Below, in pieces: positions 1-6,637 of a stretch of DNA of 8,012 nt. The DNA is from CBDTYW01 sp965364735 (GTDB lineage Bacteria > Actinomycetota > Nitriliruptoria > Nitriliruptorales > Nitriliruptoraceae). The stretch covers positions 1 through 8,012 of the forward strand of contig CBDTYW010000176.1 in the NCBI GenBank assembly GCA_965364735.1, given 5' to 3'. The notes under the pieces were generated by a model. It saw nothing but the letters and a program-made list of their open reading frames with translations. It ran no database searches and was not told the DNA's origin. A program made the translations under genes and the position numbers. The number at the start of each line of letters is the position of its first letter. Positions within the stretch are counted from its first letter, which is position 1.

Positions 1-80
1 AGCGCCGTCGGCAGCGCGGGCGCCGGGCCGCGCAACGCGGAGCGGAGCCGGGCGGTCGCGGTCGTGTGATCGAGGTTCAT
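1..80 (-). CDS. Possible 5' end of an unidentified gene (partial)
   Basis: An ATG at 80-78 on the minus strand opens a frame that runs without a stop to the window edge, giving about 26 residues beginning MNLDHTTATARLRSALRG. It lies 55 bp downstream of the mtnP stop and in the same direction, so it could be the next gene of that string. A GTG two codons further upstream (86-84) is an alternative start. There is no convincing Shine-Dalgarno sequence. A TTGACC hexamer (115-110, minus) lies where a promoter -35 could be, but its -10 partner is poor. The plus-strand frame 1-69, ending in TGA, shares the same wobble positions, so GC at third positions cannot decide between them. The fragment is too short to name a family, and it may not be a gene. 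Confidence 0.33.
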   Translation of the reverse strand, partial: MNLDHTTATARLRSALRGPAPALPTA

Positions 81-135
81 GCGCACACGCTGCCGCGGTC
101 CGCGAAGACGGTCAACCGTGCCCTGTGGACAGCGC

Positions 136-936
136 TCAGAGCGCCGCGTCGTCGAGCACGGACCGGCAGGCGATGTGGGGCTCGTCAGGGGTGTTCGCCA
201 CGATCTCGGCCAAGAGCTCGCGGAGGTTGCCGACGTTCGCGGCGAAGACCTCCATCACCGCACGCGTGGAGACCGCGGCCACCGCGGGGTCGGCCTCGAG
301 CCCCGCGTCGAGGTCCGTGACCATGGCGATCCCGAGCGCGCACATCCCGAGCTCGCGGACCAGGGCGATCTCCGGGTACTGCGTCATCCCGACCACGTCC
401 CAGCCAGCCGAGGAGAACCAGCGCGACTCGGCACGGGTCGAGAACCGGGGTCCGTTGATGACCACGATCGTGCCGTCATCCCGGTGGGCGAGCCCGCGCT
501 CCGTCAGGGCAGTCGCTGCGAGACCGCGCAGCTGCGGGCAGTACGGGTCGGCCATCGAGACGTGGGTGACCGGCTCGCCGTCATGGAAGGTGTCGACCCG
601 CGCCCGGGTGCGATCGACGAACTGGTCCAGGACGACGAACGTTCCCGGAACCAGATCGGCCTGGAGCGCTCCCACGGCGCACGGGGCGATGACCCGGTCG
701 ACCCCGAGCTCGTGCAACGCCCAGACGTTCGCCCGGTAGTTGATCCGGTGCGGGGGGATGCTGTGGCCGCGCGCGTGGCGGGGCAGGAACGCGACGGGAA
801 CGCCGCCGAAGCTGCCCGTGACGACCGCGTCGGACGGCGGACCGAAGGGGGTCGCGATCGTGTGCTCGTCAGCGTCCGCGAGCAGCTCGTACAGCCCTGA
901 GCCGCCGAAGATGCCGATCCGTGGAGACGCAGACAT
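136..936 (-). CDS. mtnP: S-methyl-5'-thioadenosine phosphorylase (MTAP)
   Basis: Splits methylthioadenosine, a by-product of polyamine and other SAM-dependent reactions, with phosphate into adenine and methylthioribose-1-phosphate; cytosolic. The 266-residue product is normal length for the PNP/MTAP phosphorylase family. Visible motifs are the N-terminal phosphate loop GIFGGSGLYELL (8-19), PRHARGHSIPPHRINYRAN (52-70), NGPRFSTRAES (161-171), MTQYPE (184-189) and VTDLD (206-210). In the family, Asp at the VTD position favours 6-aminopurines, whereas inosine-type enzymes carry Asn there, so adenine release is the likelier reaction. The ATG at 936 shares one base with the histidine-kinase stop (TGATG); a GTG one codon earlier (939) would give a GTGA overlap and cannot be excluded. 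The overlap implies translational coupling to the kinase. No other methionine-salvage gene is visible. Confidence 0.9.
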   Translation of the reverse strand: MSASPRIGIFGGSGLYELLADADEHTIATPFGPPSDAVVTGSFGGVPVAFLPRHARGHSIPPHRINYRANVWALHELGVDRVIAPCAVGALQADLVPGTFVVLDQFVDRTRARVDTFHDGEPVTHVSMADPYCPQLRGLAATALTERGLAHRDDGTIVVINGPRFSTRAESRWFSSAGWDVVGMTQYPEIALVRELGMCALGIAMVTDLDAGLEADPAVAAVSTRAVMEVFAANVGNLRELLAEIVANTPDEPHIACRSVLDDAAL

Positions 937-2756
937 CACGCGGTGACCACCACCGCTTCCGTGGCCGTCCTGCCCGGGCTGGCGGGCGGCGCACCGAGCG
1001 TGGCCCGTGCCAGCGGGAGCAGGATGCGGAAGTCCGCGCCGCTGTCCGACGGGGCCACCGAGATGGTGCCGCCGGCCTGCTCGACGATCCGGCGGCAGAC
1101 GGAGAGCCCGATGCCGGTACCGGTGGTGTCGCCCTCCGCGAGCCGCGTGAACACCCCGAAGACCCGTTCGCGGTCGGCCTCGGGGATGCCCTGTCCGTCG
1201 TCGGCGACGTGGATCTCGACATGGTCGCCGCTGACGGTGGCCCCTACCGCGATGTGCAGGTCGGGACGGCCGCCGTACTTCGCGGCGTTCTCGATGAGGT
1301 TCGTGAAGAGCTGCCGCATCCGCTTCTTCGAGGCGAACACGTGGGGGAGCGGGCCGACGTCGACCCGCACGGCGGGGTAGTCCTGTCCGATGTTCGCGAC
1401 GATGTCGCGCACGGTCGGCCGGAGATCGACCCAGGAGTGCTCGTCCTCGACCCGTCCGATGCGGGAGAGCTGGAGGAGGTCGGCGATCAGCGAGGACATG
1501 AACTCGACGTTGGACTGCACCCGGTTGAGCCAGTCCTTGGCCGTGTCGTCCAAGCTCTCGCCGTAGTCCCCGACGTAGAGCGACAGGTAGCCGGTGATGA
1601 CGGTCAGCGGGCTCTTGAGGTCATGCGAGACCGCGTGGACGAACGCCTGCATCTCGTCGTGGCTGGCGGCGAGCGCGGCGCCGGCGGTCTCTGCCTCGGC
1701 GCGTGCGATCCGCTCGCGCTCGAGCAGCGACGTACGGGCGATGGCCAGGTCGGCCAGCAGCCCGAGGTGCGCGACCAGCGACTCCTCGCCGCTGCCGAAG
1801 AACGGGGTGTAGCGCGAGGCGTAGACGATCAGCTGGCCGACGCTCATCGGGACCCGCAGGACGTGGTCATCGGCTCCACCGTCTCGTGCGGCCGGGATTT
1901 CGCCGAACTCGCCGAGGATCTCGCCGTCGTTCGCGAGCACGAGGACGCCACCCGCGCCGATCACGGCGGCGACGTGGGGGAGCAGGGTGTCGGTGACCTC
2001 GCGGGGACCGGTCGCGCCCATGAGGTTGAGCGCGGCCGTCTGCAGCTCGGCTTCCTCGACGCTGCGCCAGGCAGAACGCAGCACGGTGGGTGGCGAGAAC
2101 GCCAGCAGGAACGTCACGCCGGAGATGATCCCGAGCATCTGGACCAGCAGAGAGAAGGCCGAAATCTCGGTCGAGGACCCGTTGGCCGAGCTCAGGAGCA
2201 GGGTGACGGCGAGCAGCATCGCCGCGGATGCGAGCAGGCGCATGCGGGCGCGGATCACGGTCGGCTGGCCCGCCCCAGCTCGCCAGAACTGACGGATCAC
2301 CACGACGGACATGCTGATCCAGAACAGCATGAACACCGCGGTGAAGCTCAGCGACGCGGTCGTCGCAGGCTCGTCGGGCCCCGGAAGCGGGACGACGGCG
2401 GTCATGACCGTGATCACCGCCACGACGAACACCGCGACGCGGAGGACGCCCGTGGACACGGGCTCGAACGCGTCGGCGAACCGCAGGAGGAAGTAGGGGA
2501 ACAGCGCCAGCACCGCGACGACCACGACGGTCAGCGGCAACGGGAGCGTCTCGATGTCGAAGAGCTCCTGGACGACGCCCAGAAGGACGATGGCCCCGAG
2601 GCTCGCGAATGTCGCCGCCAGCCACTTCGCGGGTACCGACCGGCGATCCGACCAGATCCGGGTGGACACGTAGGCAAGCGCAACGTAGACGAACGAGCTC
2701 GTCCACTGAAGGATCGAGGACAGCGCTTCCAAGAATGCCCCGTGACGCAGAGTCAA
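936..2756 (-). CDS. Sensor histidine kinase: 7TM sensor, GAF-like, HisKA, HATPase
   Basis: A membrane sensor kinase of 606 residues. The first ~220 residues contain about seven hydrophobic segments (near 15-32, 45-65, 74-92, 104-124, 137-155, 173-191 and 200-220), resembling the 7TM sensory modules of some bacterial kinases. A GAF-like region follows (about 235-345), then an Ala/Glu-rich coiled coil (345-370). The HisKA box is VSHDLKSPL with phospho-acceptor His378. The HATPase carries the N box LIENAAKY (Asn490), G1 DDGQGIP (519-525) and G2 TGTGIGLS (545-552). All catalytic motifs look intact. The tail after 582 is Ala/Pro-rich. No response regulator is present in the window, so it is an orphan here; the ligand is unknown. 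The start is a TTG limited by an upstream in-frame TAG; a second TTG at 2732 is possible and neither has a clear Shine-Dalgarno sequence. It begins 30 bp after the zinc-ribbon gene. Confidence 0.88.
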   Translation of the reverse strand: MTLRHGAFLEALSSILQWTSSFVYVALAYVSTRIWSDRRSVPAKWLAATFASLGAIVLLGVVQELFDIETLPLPLTVVVVAVLALFPYFLLRFADAFEPVSTGVLRVAVFVVAVITVMTAVVPLPGPDEPATTASLSFTAVFMLFWISMSVVVIRQFWRAGAGQPTVIRARMRLLASAAMLLAVTLLLSSANGSSTEISAFSLLVQMLGIISGVTFLLAFSPPTVLRSAWRSVEEAELQTAALNLMGATGPREVTDTLLPHVAAVIGAGGVLVLANDGEILGEFGEIPAARDGGADDHVLRVPMSVGQLIVYASRYTPFFGSGEESLVAHLGLLADLAIARTSLLERERIARAEAETAGAALAASHDEMQAFVHAVSHDLKSPLTVITGYLSLYVGDYGESLDDTAKDWLNRVQSNVEFMSSLIADLLQLSRIGRVEDEHSWVDLRPTVRDIVANIGQDYPAVRVDVGPLPHVFASKKRMRQLFTNLIENAAKYGGRPDLHIAVGATVSGDHVEIHVADDGQGIPEADRERVFGVFTRLAEGDTTGTGIGLSVCRRIVEQAGGTISVAPSDSGADFRILLPLARATLGAPPASPGRTATEAVVVTA

Positions 2757-2786
2757 CTACACGGGGGACAGTCTACGGTGAGTGAC

Positions 2787-3137
2787 CTACGCCGCGGAGG
2801 AGTCCGACGAGTCTTTTTTCACCGGAGTGGACGACTTCGGCGATTCCGAAGTGGACGCACTGGACGATCCGGTCCCGGTCGTCGACGATGACGGCTCGGA
2901 GGACGTCGAGGTCGTGGACTCAGAGGTTGGCGAGACTGCGGCGGGATTCGGGCCACCCGAGCGACCATAGTCCTTGATGTGCCAGCCCGACCCCTTGAAG
3001 ATGATGCCGGCGGCGGAGTAGACCTTGCGAAGCTCGCCATGGCACTTGGCGCACTCGGTGAGGGTGTCGTCCTTGAACGACTGGACGATCTCGAAGCCGT
3101 CGCCACAGTCCTTGCAGGCGTATTCGTAGGTGGGCAT
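2787..3137 (-). CDS. ruc: Ruc/FmdB-family zinc-ribbon protein, likely redox-regulated chaperone
   Basis: A 116-residue protein in two parts. The N-terminal 57 residues are an FmdB-type zinc ribbon: MPTYEYACKDCG with CxxC at 8/11, a second CxxC at 29/32 (ECAKCHGE), and the family end GSGWHIKDY (49-57). Residues 58-116 are a low-complexity Ser/Thr/Pro/Glu-rich tail, probably disordered. This two-part structure, the adjacent 5-formyl-THF cyclo-ligase, the divergent galU-moeA genes and a CIRCE operator 20 bp upstream of the ATG all match Rv0991c of Mycobacterium tuberculosis. As I recall, that protein was described as Ruc, a zinc-binding redox-regulated chaperone with a disordered C terminus, under HrcA control. 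By analogy, oxidation of the cysteines would release zinc and activate binding of unfolded proteins. The zinc-ribbon family is certain; the chaperone role is inferred from homology and context. The gene has only a weak GGA upstream of its ATG. Confidence 0.85.
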   Translation of the reverse strand: MPTYEYACKDCGDGFEIVQSFKDDTLTECAKCHGELRKVYSAAGIIFKGSGWHIKDYGRSGGPNPAAVSPTSESTTSTSSEPSSSTTGTGSSSASTSESPKSSTPVKKDSSDSSAA

Positions 3138-3157
3138 GCAGGATCCGAACGTTCAGG

Positions 3158-3184
3158 TTGGCACTCTCCGTACATGAGTGCCAG
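3158..3184 (-). promoter_or_regulatory. CIRCE element (HrcA operator)
   Basis: Inverted repeat TTGGCACTC - 9 bases - GAGTGCCAG. The inner 8 bp of each arm (3159-3166 and 3176-3183) are perfectly complementary and the spacer is exactly nine bases. The CIRCE consensus is TTAGCACTC-N9-GAGTGCTAA: the arms match at 8/9 and 7/9 positions, the mismatches being the usual A-to-G shift of GC-rich genomes. It sits between the cyclo-ligase stop and the zinc-ribbon start, in the expected 5' untranslated or promoter region of the latter. This predicts repression by HrcA and induction by heat or protein-folding stress. A TAGGCT hexamer (3193-3188, minus) overlapping the cyclo-ligase stop could be the -10 box, but no good -35 is visible. 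Confidence 0.88.
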
Positions 3185-3190
3185 ACGAGC

Positions 3191-3811
3191 CTACCGAACG
3201 GGTGCAAACCCGGCTTCGGTGACCAGGCCGTCGACGGCCTGGTCGTGCTCCTCGACCGGGAGCTCGGCAGCGACCTGCCCCTGACGGCACAAGCCGATGA
3301 ACAACGGCGGCGAAGCCGACCGGCGCAGCTGTCCCAGGGTTCGGTCGTAGTGCCCGCCTCCCTGGCCCAGACGATGGCCAGCAGCAGTGAACGCGATGCC
3401 GGGGACGATGATCGCCGCGATCGCGTGAGCCTGCACGGGCGGCCCGATCGGCTCGGGGATGTCGCGGTGCCCGGGCTCCAGTCCCCGCGGCATGCCGATG
3501 GCGAAGTCCAGCCACAGATCTCGGACGCGGGGGAAGGCCGGGACGCCGCCGACCTGTGGCAGCAGCTGCGCGAGCGGCGACGGGTCGAGCTCGCTCCCGA
3601 CGCCGGAGTAGAGCGCCACGACGGAGCGTCCCTGCGCGGCCTCCGAGGCGAGATGGACCACCAGTGTCGCCAGCAGGTGCTCCCGCGACGCAGCGGCGAT
3701 GTCCGGGTCCTCCGGTCGCGCAGCCAGGTCGCGACGGACCGACCGCCAGTACTCGCGCGTCGTCGTCTTGTCCGGGGCCAACGTTTGCCGTCCTGACCGA
3801 TGGGTGGTCAC
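3191..3811 (-). CDS. 5-formyltetrahydrofolate cyclo-ligase
   Basis: ATP-dependent conversion of 5-formyl-THF to 5,10-methenyl-THF, returning the storage folate to the one-carbon pool; cytosolic. The 206-residue product has the usual family length. It shows the signature PGIAFTAAGHRLGQGGGHYD (137-156), an ATP/Mg-binding Gly-rich loop, and the C-terminal ELPVEEHDQAVDGLVTE (183-199). The N-terminal basic helix (KTTTREYWRSVRRDL, 15-29) corresponds to the family's Lys/Arg-rich start. The GTG at 3811 is the longest start. A TTG at 3781, ten codons in, has AGGA about nine bases upstream and keeps the whole conserved domain, so the true protein could be 196 residues. The gene is divergent from galU across 64 bp. 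Its last codons probably overlap the promoter of the downstream zinc-ribbon gene. Confidence 0.9.
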   Translation of the reverse strand: MTTHRSGRQTLAPDKTTTREYWRSVRRDLAARPEDPDIAAASREHLLATLVVHLASEAAQGRSVVALYSGVGSELDPSPLAQLLPQVGGVPAFPRVRDLWLDFAIGMPRGLEPGHRDIPEPIGPPVQAHAIAAIIVPGIAFTAAGHRLGQGGGHYDRTLGQLRRSASPPLFIGLCRQGQVAAELPVEEHDQAVDGLVTEAGFAPVR

Positions 3812-3824
3812 CTCGGGCTATCGT
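3793..3824 (+). promoter_or_regulatory. Candidate galU promoter
   Basis: TATCGT at 3819-3824 fits the TAnnnT pattern of an actinobacterial -10 box. CTGACC at 3793-3798 is a weak -35 candidate with a long 20-base spacer. The predicted start of transcription, near 3831, would leave a leader of about 45 bases before the galU TTG. The site overlaps the 5' end of the divergent cyclo-ligase gene. It is a pattern match only. Confidence 0.25.
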
Positions 3825-3864
3825 GCCTCAACCGCCTGTCTCACGAACCCCGTTCGATCATCTC

Positions 3865-3870
3865 AGGAGA
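3865..3870 (+). promoter_or_regulatory. Ribosome binding site fixing the galU TTG start
   Basis: AGGAGA lies five bases upstream of a TTG at 3876. The open frame extends 59 codons further upstream, but that part overlaps the cyclo-ligase on the other strand and carries no GalU-like sequence. This Shine-Dalgarno sequence is the reason for choosing the TTG. Confidence 0.8.
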
Positions 3871-3875
3871 TCTCG

Positions 3876-4766
3876 TTGAGCACGCAGCGAGTCAGCAAGG
3901 CCGTCATCCCCGCCGCAGGCCTCGGAACCCGGTTCCTCCCGGCGACCAAGGCGATCCCCAAGGAAATGCTGCCGATCGTCGACCGCCCAGCCATCCAGTA
4001 CGTGGTCGAGGAAGCCGTGCGCGCGGGCATCACCGACGTCCTGTTCATCACCGGATCGGGCAAGTCGGCGATGGAAGACCACTTCGATCGGCGCACCGAC
4101 CTCGAGGCGTCGCTGCGTGCGAAGGGCAAGGACGCGCTCCTCGCTGAGGTCGAGCACGCATCCTCGCTCGCCCAGATCCACTCCGTCCGGCAAGGCGAGC
4201 CGCTCGGGCTCGGACATGCGGTCCTCCAGGCCCGCGGCCACATCGGTACCGACAGCTTCGTGACCCTGCTCGGAGATGACTTCGTCGGGCTCGATGACAC
4301 CCTGATCGAACGGATGATGGAGGTCCACCTCGCGAATGACCGCCGCGCGGTCGTCGCCGTCATGGAGGTCCCGGCCGACCAGGTCCACCTCTACGGCGTG
4401 ATCTCCGGCACCGCCACGAGCGAAGCAGACGTCTTCGACGTGCAGTCGCTCGTCGAGAAGCCCCCGGCCGAGGAAGCGCCGTCGAACCTCGCGATCATCG
4501 GCCGCTACGTCCTTCCCGGGGAGATCTTTGACGTCCTCGAGCGCACCCCGCGTGGTGCCGGTGACGAGATCCAGCTCACCGACGCGCTCAACCTCATGGC
4601 GCAGGACGCGCCGATCCTCGCCGTACGGCACGATGGCGAGCGCTACGACACCGGCGACAAGCTCGGCTTCCTCAAGGCGACCGTGCAGCTCGCCGCCGCG
4701 CGGGAAGGCCTCGGTGACCGGTTCACCGACTGGCTGCGCGACTGGCTCGACGGGAGTGCCTCGTGA
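3876..4766 (+). CDS. galU: UTP--glucose-1-phosphate uridylyltransferase
   Basis: Makes UDP-glucose from UTP and glucose-1-phosphate for cell-envelope glycans, glycolipids and trehalose; cytosolic. The 296 residues from the TTG start are standard for bacterial GalU. Motifs in order: nucleotide loop AAGLGTRFLPATK (13-25), KEMLPI (29-34), GLGHAVL (111-117), GDD (133-135) where the metal-binding Asp is expected, VEKP (193-196), GDEIQLTDA (229-237) and YDTGDKLGFLKA (257-268). The sugar-binding Glu and Lys of VEKP and the Lys of GDK are present. It is the first gene of the rightward string and ends in a 4-bp GTGA overlap with moeA, so the two are probably translationally coupled. The sequence looks intact. 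Confidence 0.95.
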   Translation: MSTQRVSKAVIPAAGLGTRFLPATKAIPKEMLPIVDRPAIQYVVEEAVRAGITDVLFITGSGKSAMEDHFDRRTDLEASLRAKGKDALLAEVEHASSLAQIHSVRQGEPLGLGHAVLQARGHIGTDSFVTLLGDDFVGLDDTLIERMMEVHLANDRRAVVAVMEVPADQVHLYGVISGTATSEADVFDVQSLVEKPPAEEAPSNLAIIGRYVLPGEIFDVLERTPRGAGDEIQLTDALNLMAQDAPILAVRHDGERYDTGDKLGFLKATVQLAAAREGLGDRFTDWLRDWLDGSAS

Positions 4767-6043
4767 ACCCCACCGCACCACGATCCGGCTTCGAAGGACT
4801 CGGCAGGTCCGAGATCACCACGCCGGACGAGCTGACGCCCGTCGCTGGGTACCTCGAGCTGCTGCTCGACAACCTGATGCCGCTCGAGCCGATCACCCTG
4901 CGGGTCGACGAGGCCCTCGGTCACACCCTCGCCGAGGACGTGAGCTCCACGGAGCCGCTGCCCAGCTTCGCCAACTCGGCGATGGACGGCTACGCCGTTC
5001 GCTCACAGGACGTGCGTGGTGCCAGCATCTCGACGCCGGTCACCCTCCAGGTCCTCGGAGAGGTCGCCGCCGGCAGCACGAACGTTCCTGTGCTCGAGGC
5101 CCACACCGCCATGCGGATCATGACCGGGGCGCCGCTGCCTCCCGGCGCTGACGCGATCATCCCCGTCGAGGCGACGACCGAGCGCAACGACCGCGTCGAG
5201 ATCGTCCGCGCCGCGGTCGGAGGCGAGTTCGTCCGCACCGTGGGGCAGGACGTGCCCGCCGGCCAGCTCCTGCTGCGCGCCGGTCACCGCCTCCGCCCCG
5301 CAGACATCGGCCTGCTCGCTGCCGTCGGCGCCGCCCGCGTCCACTGCCACCCGGCCCCGCGCGTCGCCATCCTCTCCACCGGGAGCGAGATCGTCCCGGC
5401 CGACCAGACTCCCGGGCCGGGATGCATCCGCGACGCCAACGGGCCCATGCTCTCCGCGATGGTCCGACAGATCGGCGGCATCCCGTCGCACGCCGGGATC
5501 ATCGAGGACGACCGCGACAAGCTGCGCGACGCGATCGACTCGAACCTCGGCACGTCCGACATGATCCTCGTCACCGGCGGCATCAGCGCCGGTCGGTACG
5601 ACCACTTCCAGGACGTCATGCGTCACTTCGGCACCGTCCACGCCCGGAAGGTCGCGATGAAGCCGGGGATGCCGCAGGCCTTCGCGATCGCCAGCGGCGT
5701 GCCCGTCATCGGGCTGCCCGGCAACCCGGTCTCGAGCTTCGTGTCCTTCGAGGTGTTCGTCCGGGCCGCGATCCGCGCGCTCCAGGCCCGTCGCGACGCC
5801 GACCGCCCCAAGGTCCAGGCCACGCTCGGCCAGGACATCAACTCGCCCGCGCACAAACGCTCCTTCATCCGGGTCCGGCTCCAGCGCGGCGACGCCGGCT
5901 GGGTCGCCCGACCGACCGGGCACCAGGGCTCGCACGTCATCACCTCGCTCGCCCGCGCCGACGGCCTCGCGGAGATCCCCGAGTCCGTCACCCGCGCCGA
6001 AGCCGGCACACGGGTCACCGTCCGGCTCCTGGTCGACGGATGA
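4763..6043 (+). CDS. moeA: Molybdopterin molybdenumtransferase MoeA / gephyrin-like Glp
   Basis: A full-length MoeA/gephyrin-E homologue of 426 residues. MoeA inserts molybdenum into adenylated molybdopterin, the last common step of Moco synthesis. Regions: MoeA N-terminal domains (about 22-195) with NSAMDGYAVR (71-80) and MTGAPLPPGADAIIPVE (120-136); MoCF domain (about 199-340) with AILSTGSEI (202-210), TGGISAGRYD (271-280), KPGMPQAFA (300-308) and GLPGNPVSSFVSFE (317-330); C-terminal beta domain (about 348-426). The GTG start has GGGAG six bases upstream and overlaps the galU stop; the gene's end overlaps moaC by ATGA. In corynebacteria the galU-linked MoeA paralogue, Glp, acts in cell division together with a membrane receptor, GlpR. 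A SepX/GlpR-like gene follows here, so this copy may be Glp. The sequence alone does not separate the two roles; the conserved core is compatible with catalysis. Confidence 0.92.
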   Translation: MNPTAPRSGFEGLGRSEITTPDELTPVAGYLELLLDNLMPLEPITLRVDEALGHTLAEDVSSTEPLPSFANSAMDGYAVRSQDVRGASISTPVTLQVLGEVAAGSTNVPVLEAHTAMRIMTGAPLPPGADAIIPVEATTERNDRVEIVRAAVGGEFVRTVGQDVPAGQLLLRAGHRLRPADIGLLAAVGAARVHCHPAPRVAILSTGSEIVPADQTPGPGCIRDANGPMLSAMVRQIGGIPSHAGIIEDDRDKLRDAIDSNLGTSDMILVTGGISAGRYDHFQDVMRHFGTVHARKVAMKPGMPQAFAIASGVPVIGLPGNPVSSFVSFEVFVRAAIRALQARRDADRPKVQATLGQDINSPAHKRSFIRVRLQRGDAGWVARPTGHQGSHVITSLARADGLAEIPESVTRAEAGTRVTVRLLVDG

Positions 6044-6528
6044 CTCAGGATCACCCGGACGACCTTCCGCACCTGCGCGCGGACGGCCGCGCCCGCATGG
6101 TCGACGTCGGGGCGAAGAACACCTCCAGCCGCACCGCGGTCGCCGAGGGGTTCCTGCTCGTCTCGCCCGCGACGGCGGCCCGGATCGCCGACGGCGACCT
6201 CCCCAAGGGCGACGCGCTCCCCGTCGCGCGCATCGCCGGGATCCAGGCGGCCAAGCGCACCTGGGAGCTCATCCCGCTCTGCCACCAGGTCGCCCTGTCG
6301 TCCGTCGACGTCGACGTGACGGTGGACGTCGACGCGGGGCGTGTGCACGTCGTCGGGACGGCACGGTCGGTCGACCGGACCGGTGTCGAGATGGAGGCGC
6401 TCACGGCCGTCACGATCGCCGCGTTGTCCATCTACGACCTCGTCAAGGCCGTCGAGCGGGGTGCCACGCTCACCGACGTCCGGCTCGTCAGCAAGACCGG
6501 CGGCGTCCGGGGTGACTGGTTCCGCTGA
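6040..6528 (+). CDS. moaC: Cyclic pyranopterin monophosphate synthase MoaC
   Basis: Works after MoaA in the first stage of Moco synthesis, turning the cyclised GTP intermediate into cyclic pyranopterin monophosphate. The 162-residue product is full length. Motifs: ARMVDVGAKNTSSRTAVAEG (18-37), PKGDAL with Lys56, ARIAGIQAAKRTWELIPLCH (63-82) with Cys81-His82, GVEMEALTAV (115-124), SIYDLVKAVE (130-139) with Asp133 and Lys136, and LVSKTGGVRGDW (149-160). These correspond to the catalytic Lys, Cys-His, Asp and Lys of E. coli MoaC. The ATG overlaps the moeA stop as ATGA, and the N-terminal 15 or so residues are a variable extension. The neighbouring moeA supports a real Moco pathway in the host, although moaA is not in the window. 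Confidence 0.95.
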   Translation: MTQDHPDDLPHLRADGRARMVDVGAKNTSSRTAVAEGFLLVSPATAARIADGDLPKGDALPVARIAGIQAAKRTWELIPLCHQVALSSVDVDVTVDVDAGRVHVVGTARSVDRTGVEMEALTAVTIAALSIYDLVKAVERGATLTDVRLVSKTGGVRGDWFR

Positions 6529-6626
6529 CGCGCCACGGTCGATGTGGGGCCCCGACGGCGCAACCTCCTAGGTGACGCCAGACGGCAGCGTTACGGTCAC
6601 CGCTGACCACCCGTTCCGACCACTGT

Positions 6627-6630
6627 GGAG
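6627..6630 (+). promoter_or_regulatory. Ribosome binding site supporting the GTG start at 6638
   Basis: GGAG lies seven bases upstream of the GTG at 6638. The competing in-frame GTG at 6572 has CCTCCT just upstream instead of a Shine-Dalgarno sequence, and would add a 22-residue extension before the first membrane helix. Confidence 0.55.
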
Positions 6631-6637
6631 ACGTCCG

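Noticed and set aside
921..2891. A 656-codon open frame on the plus strand opposite the histidine kinase
   Set aside because: It is the antisense shadow of a gene with unmistakable HisKA/HATPase motifs; its translation is Arg/Gly/Asp/His-rich and contains no recognisable domain.
3867..3874. GAGATCTC palindrome just before galU as an operator
   Set aside because: Only 8 bp, containing part of the Shine-Dalgarno sequence; too short to support a regulator site.
5422..6039. In-frame upstream extension of moaC
   Set aside because: It overlaps moeA in another frame and has Arg/Pro-rich sequence; moaC starts at the ATGA overlap at 6040.
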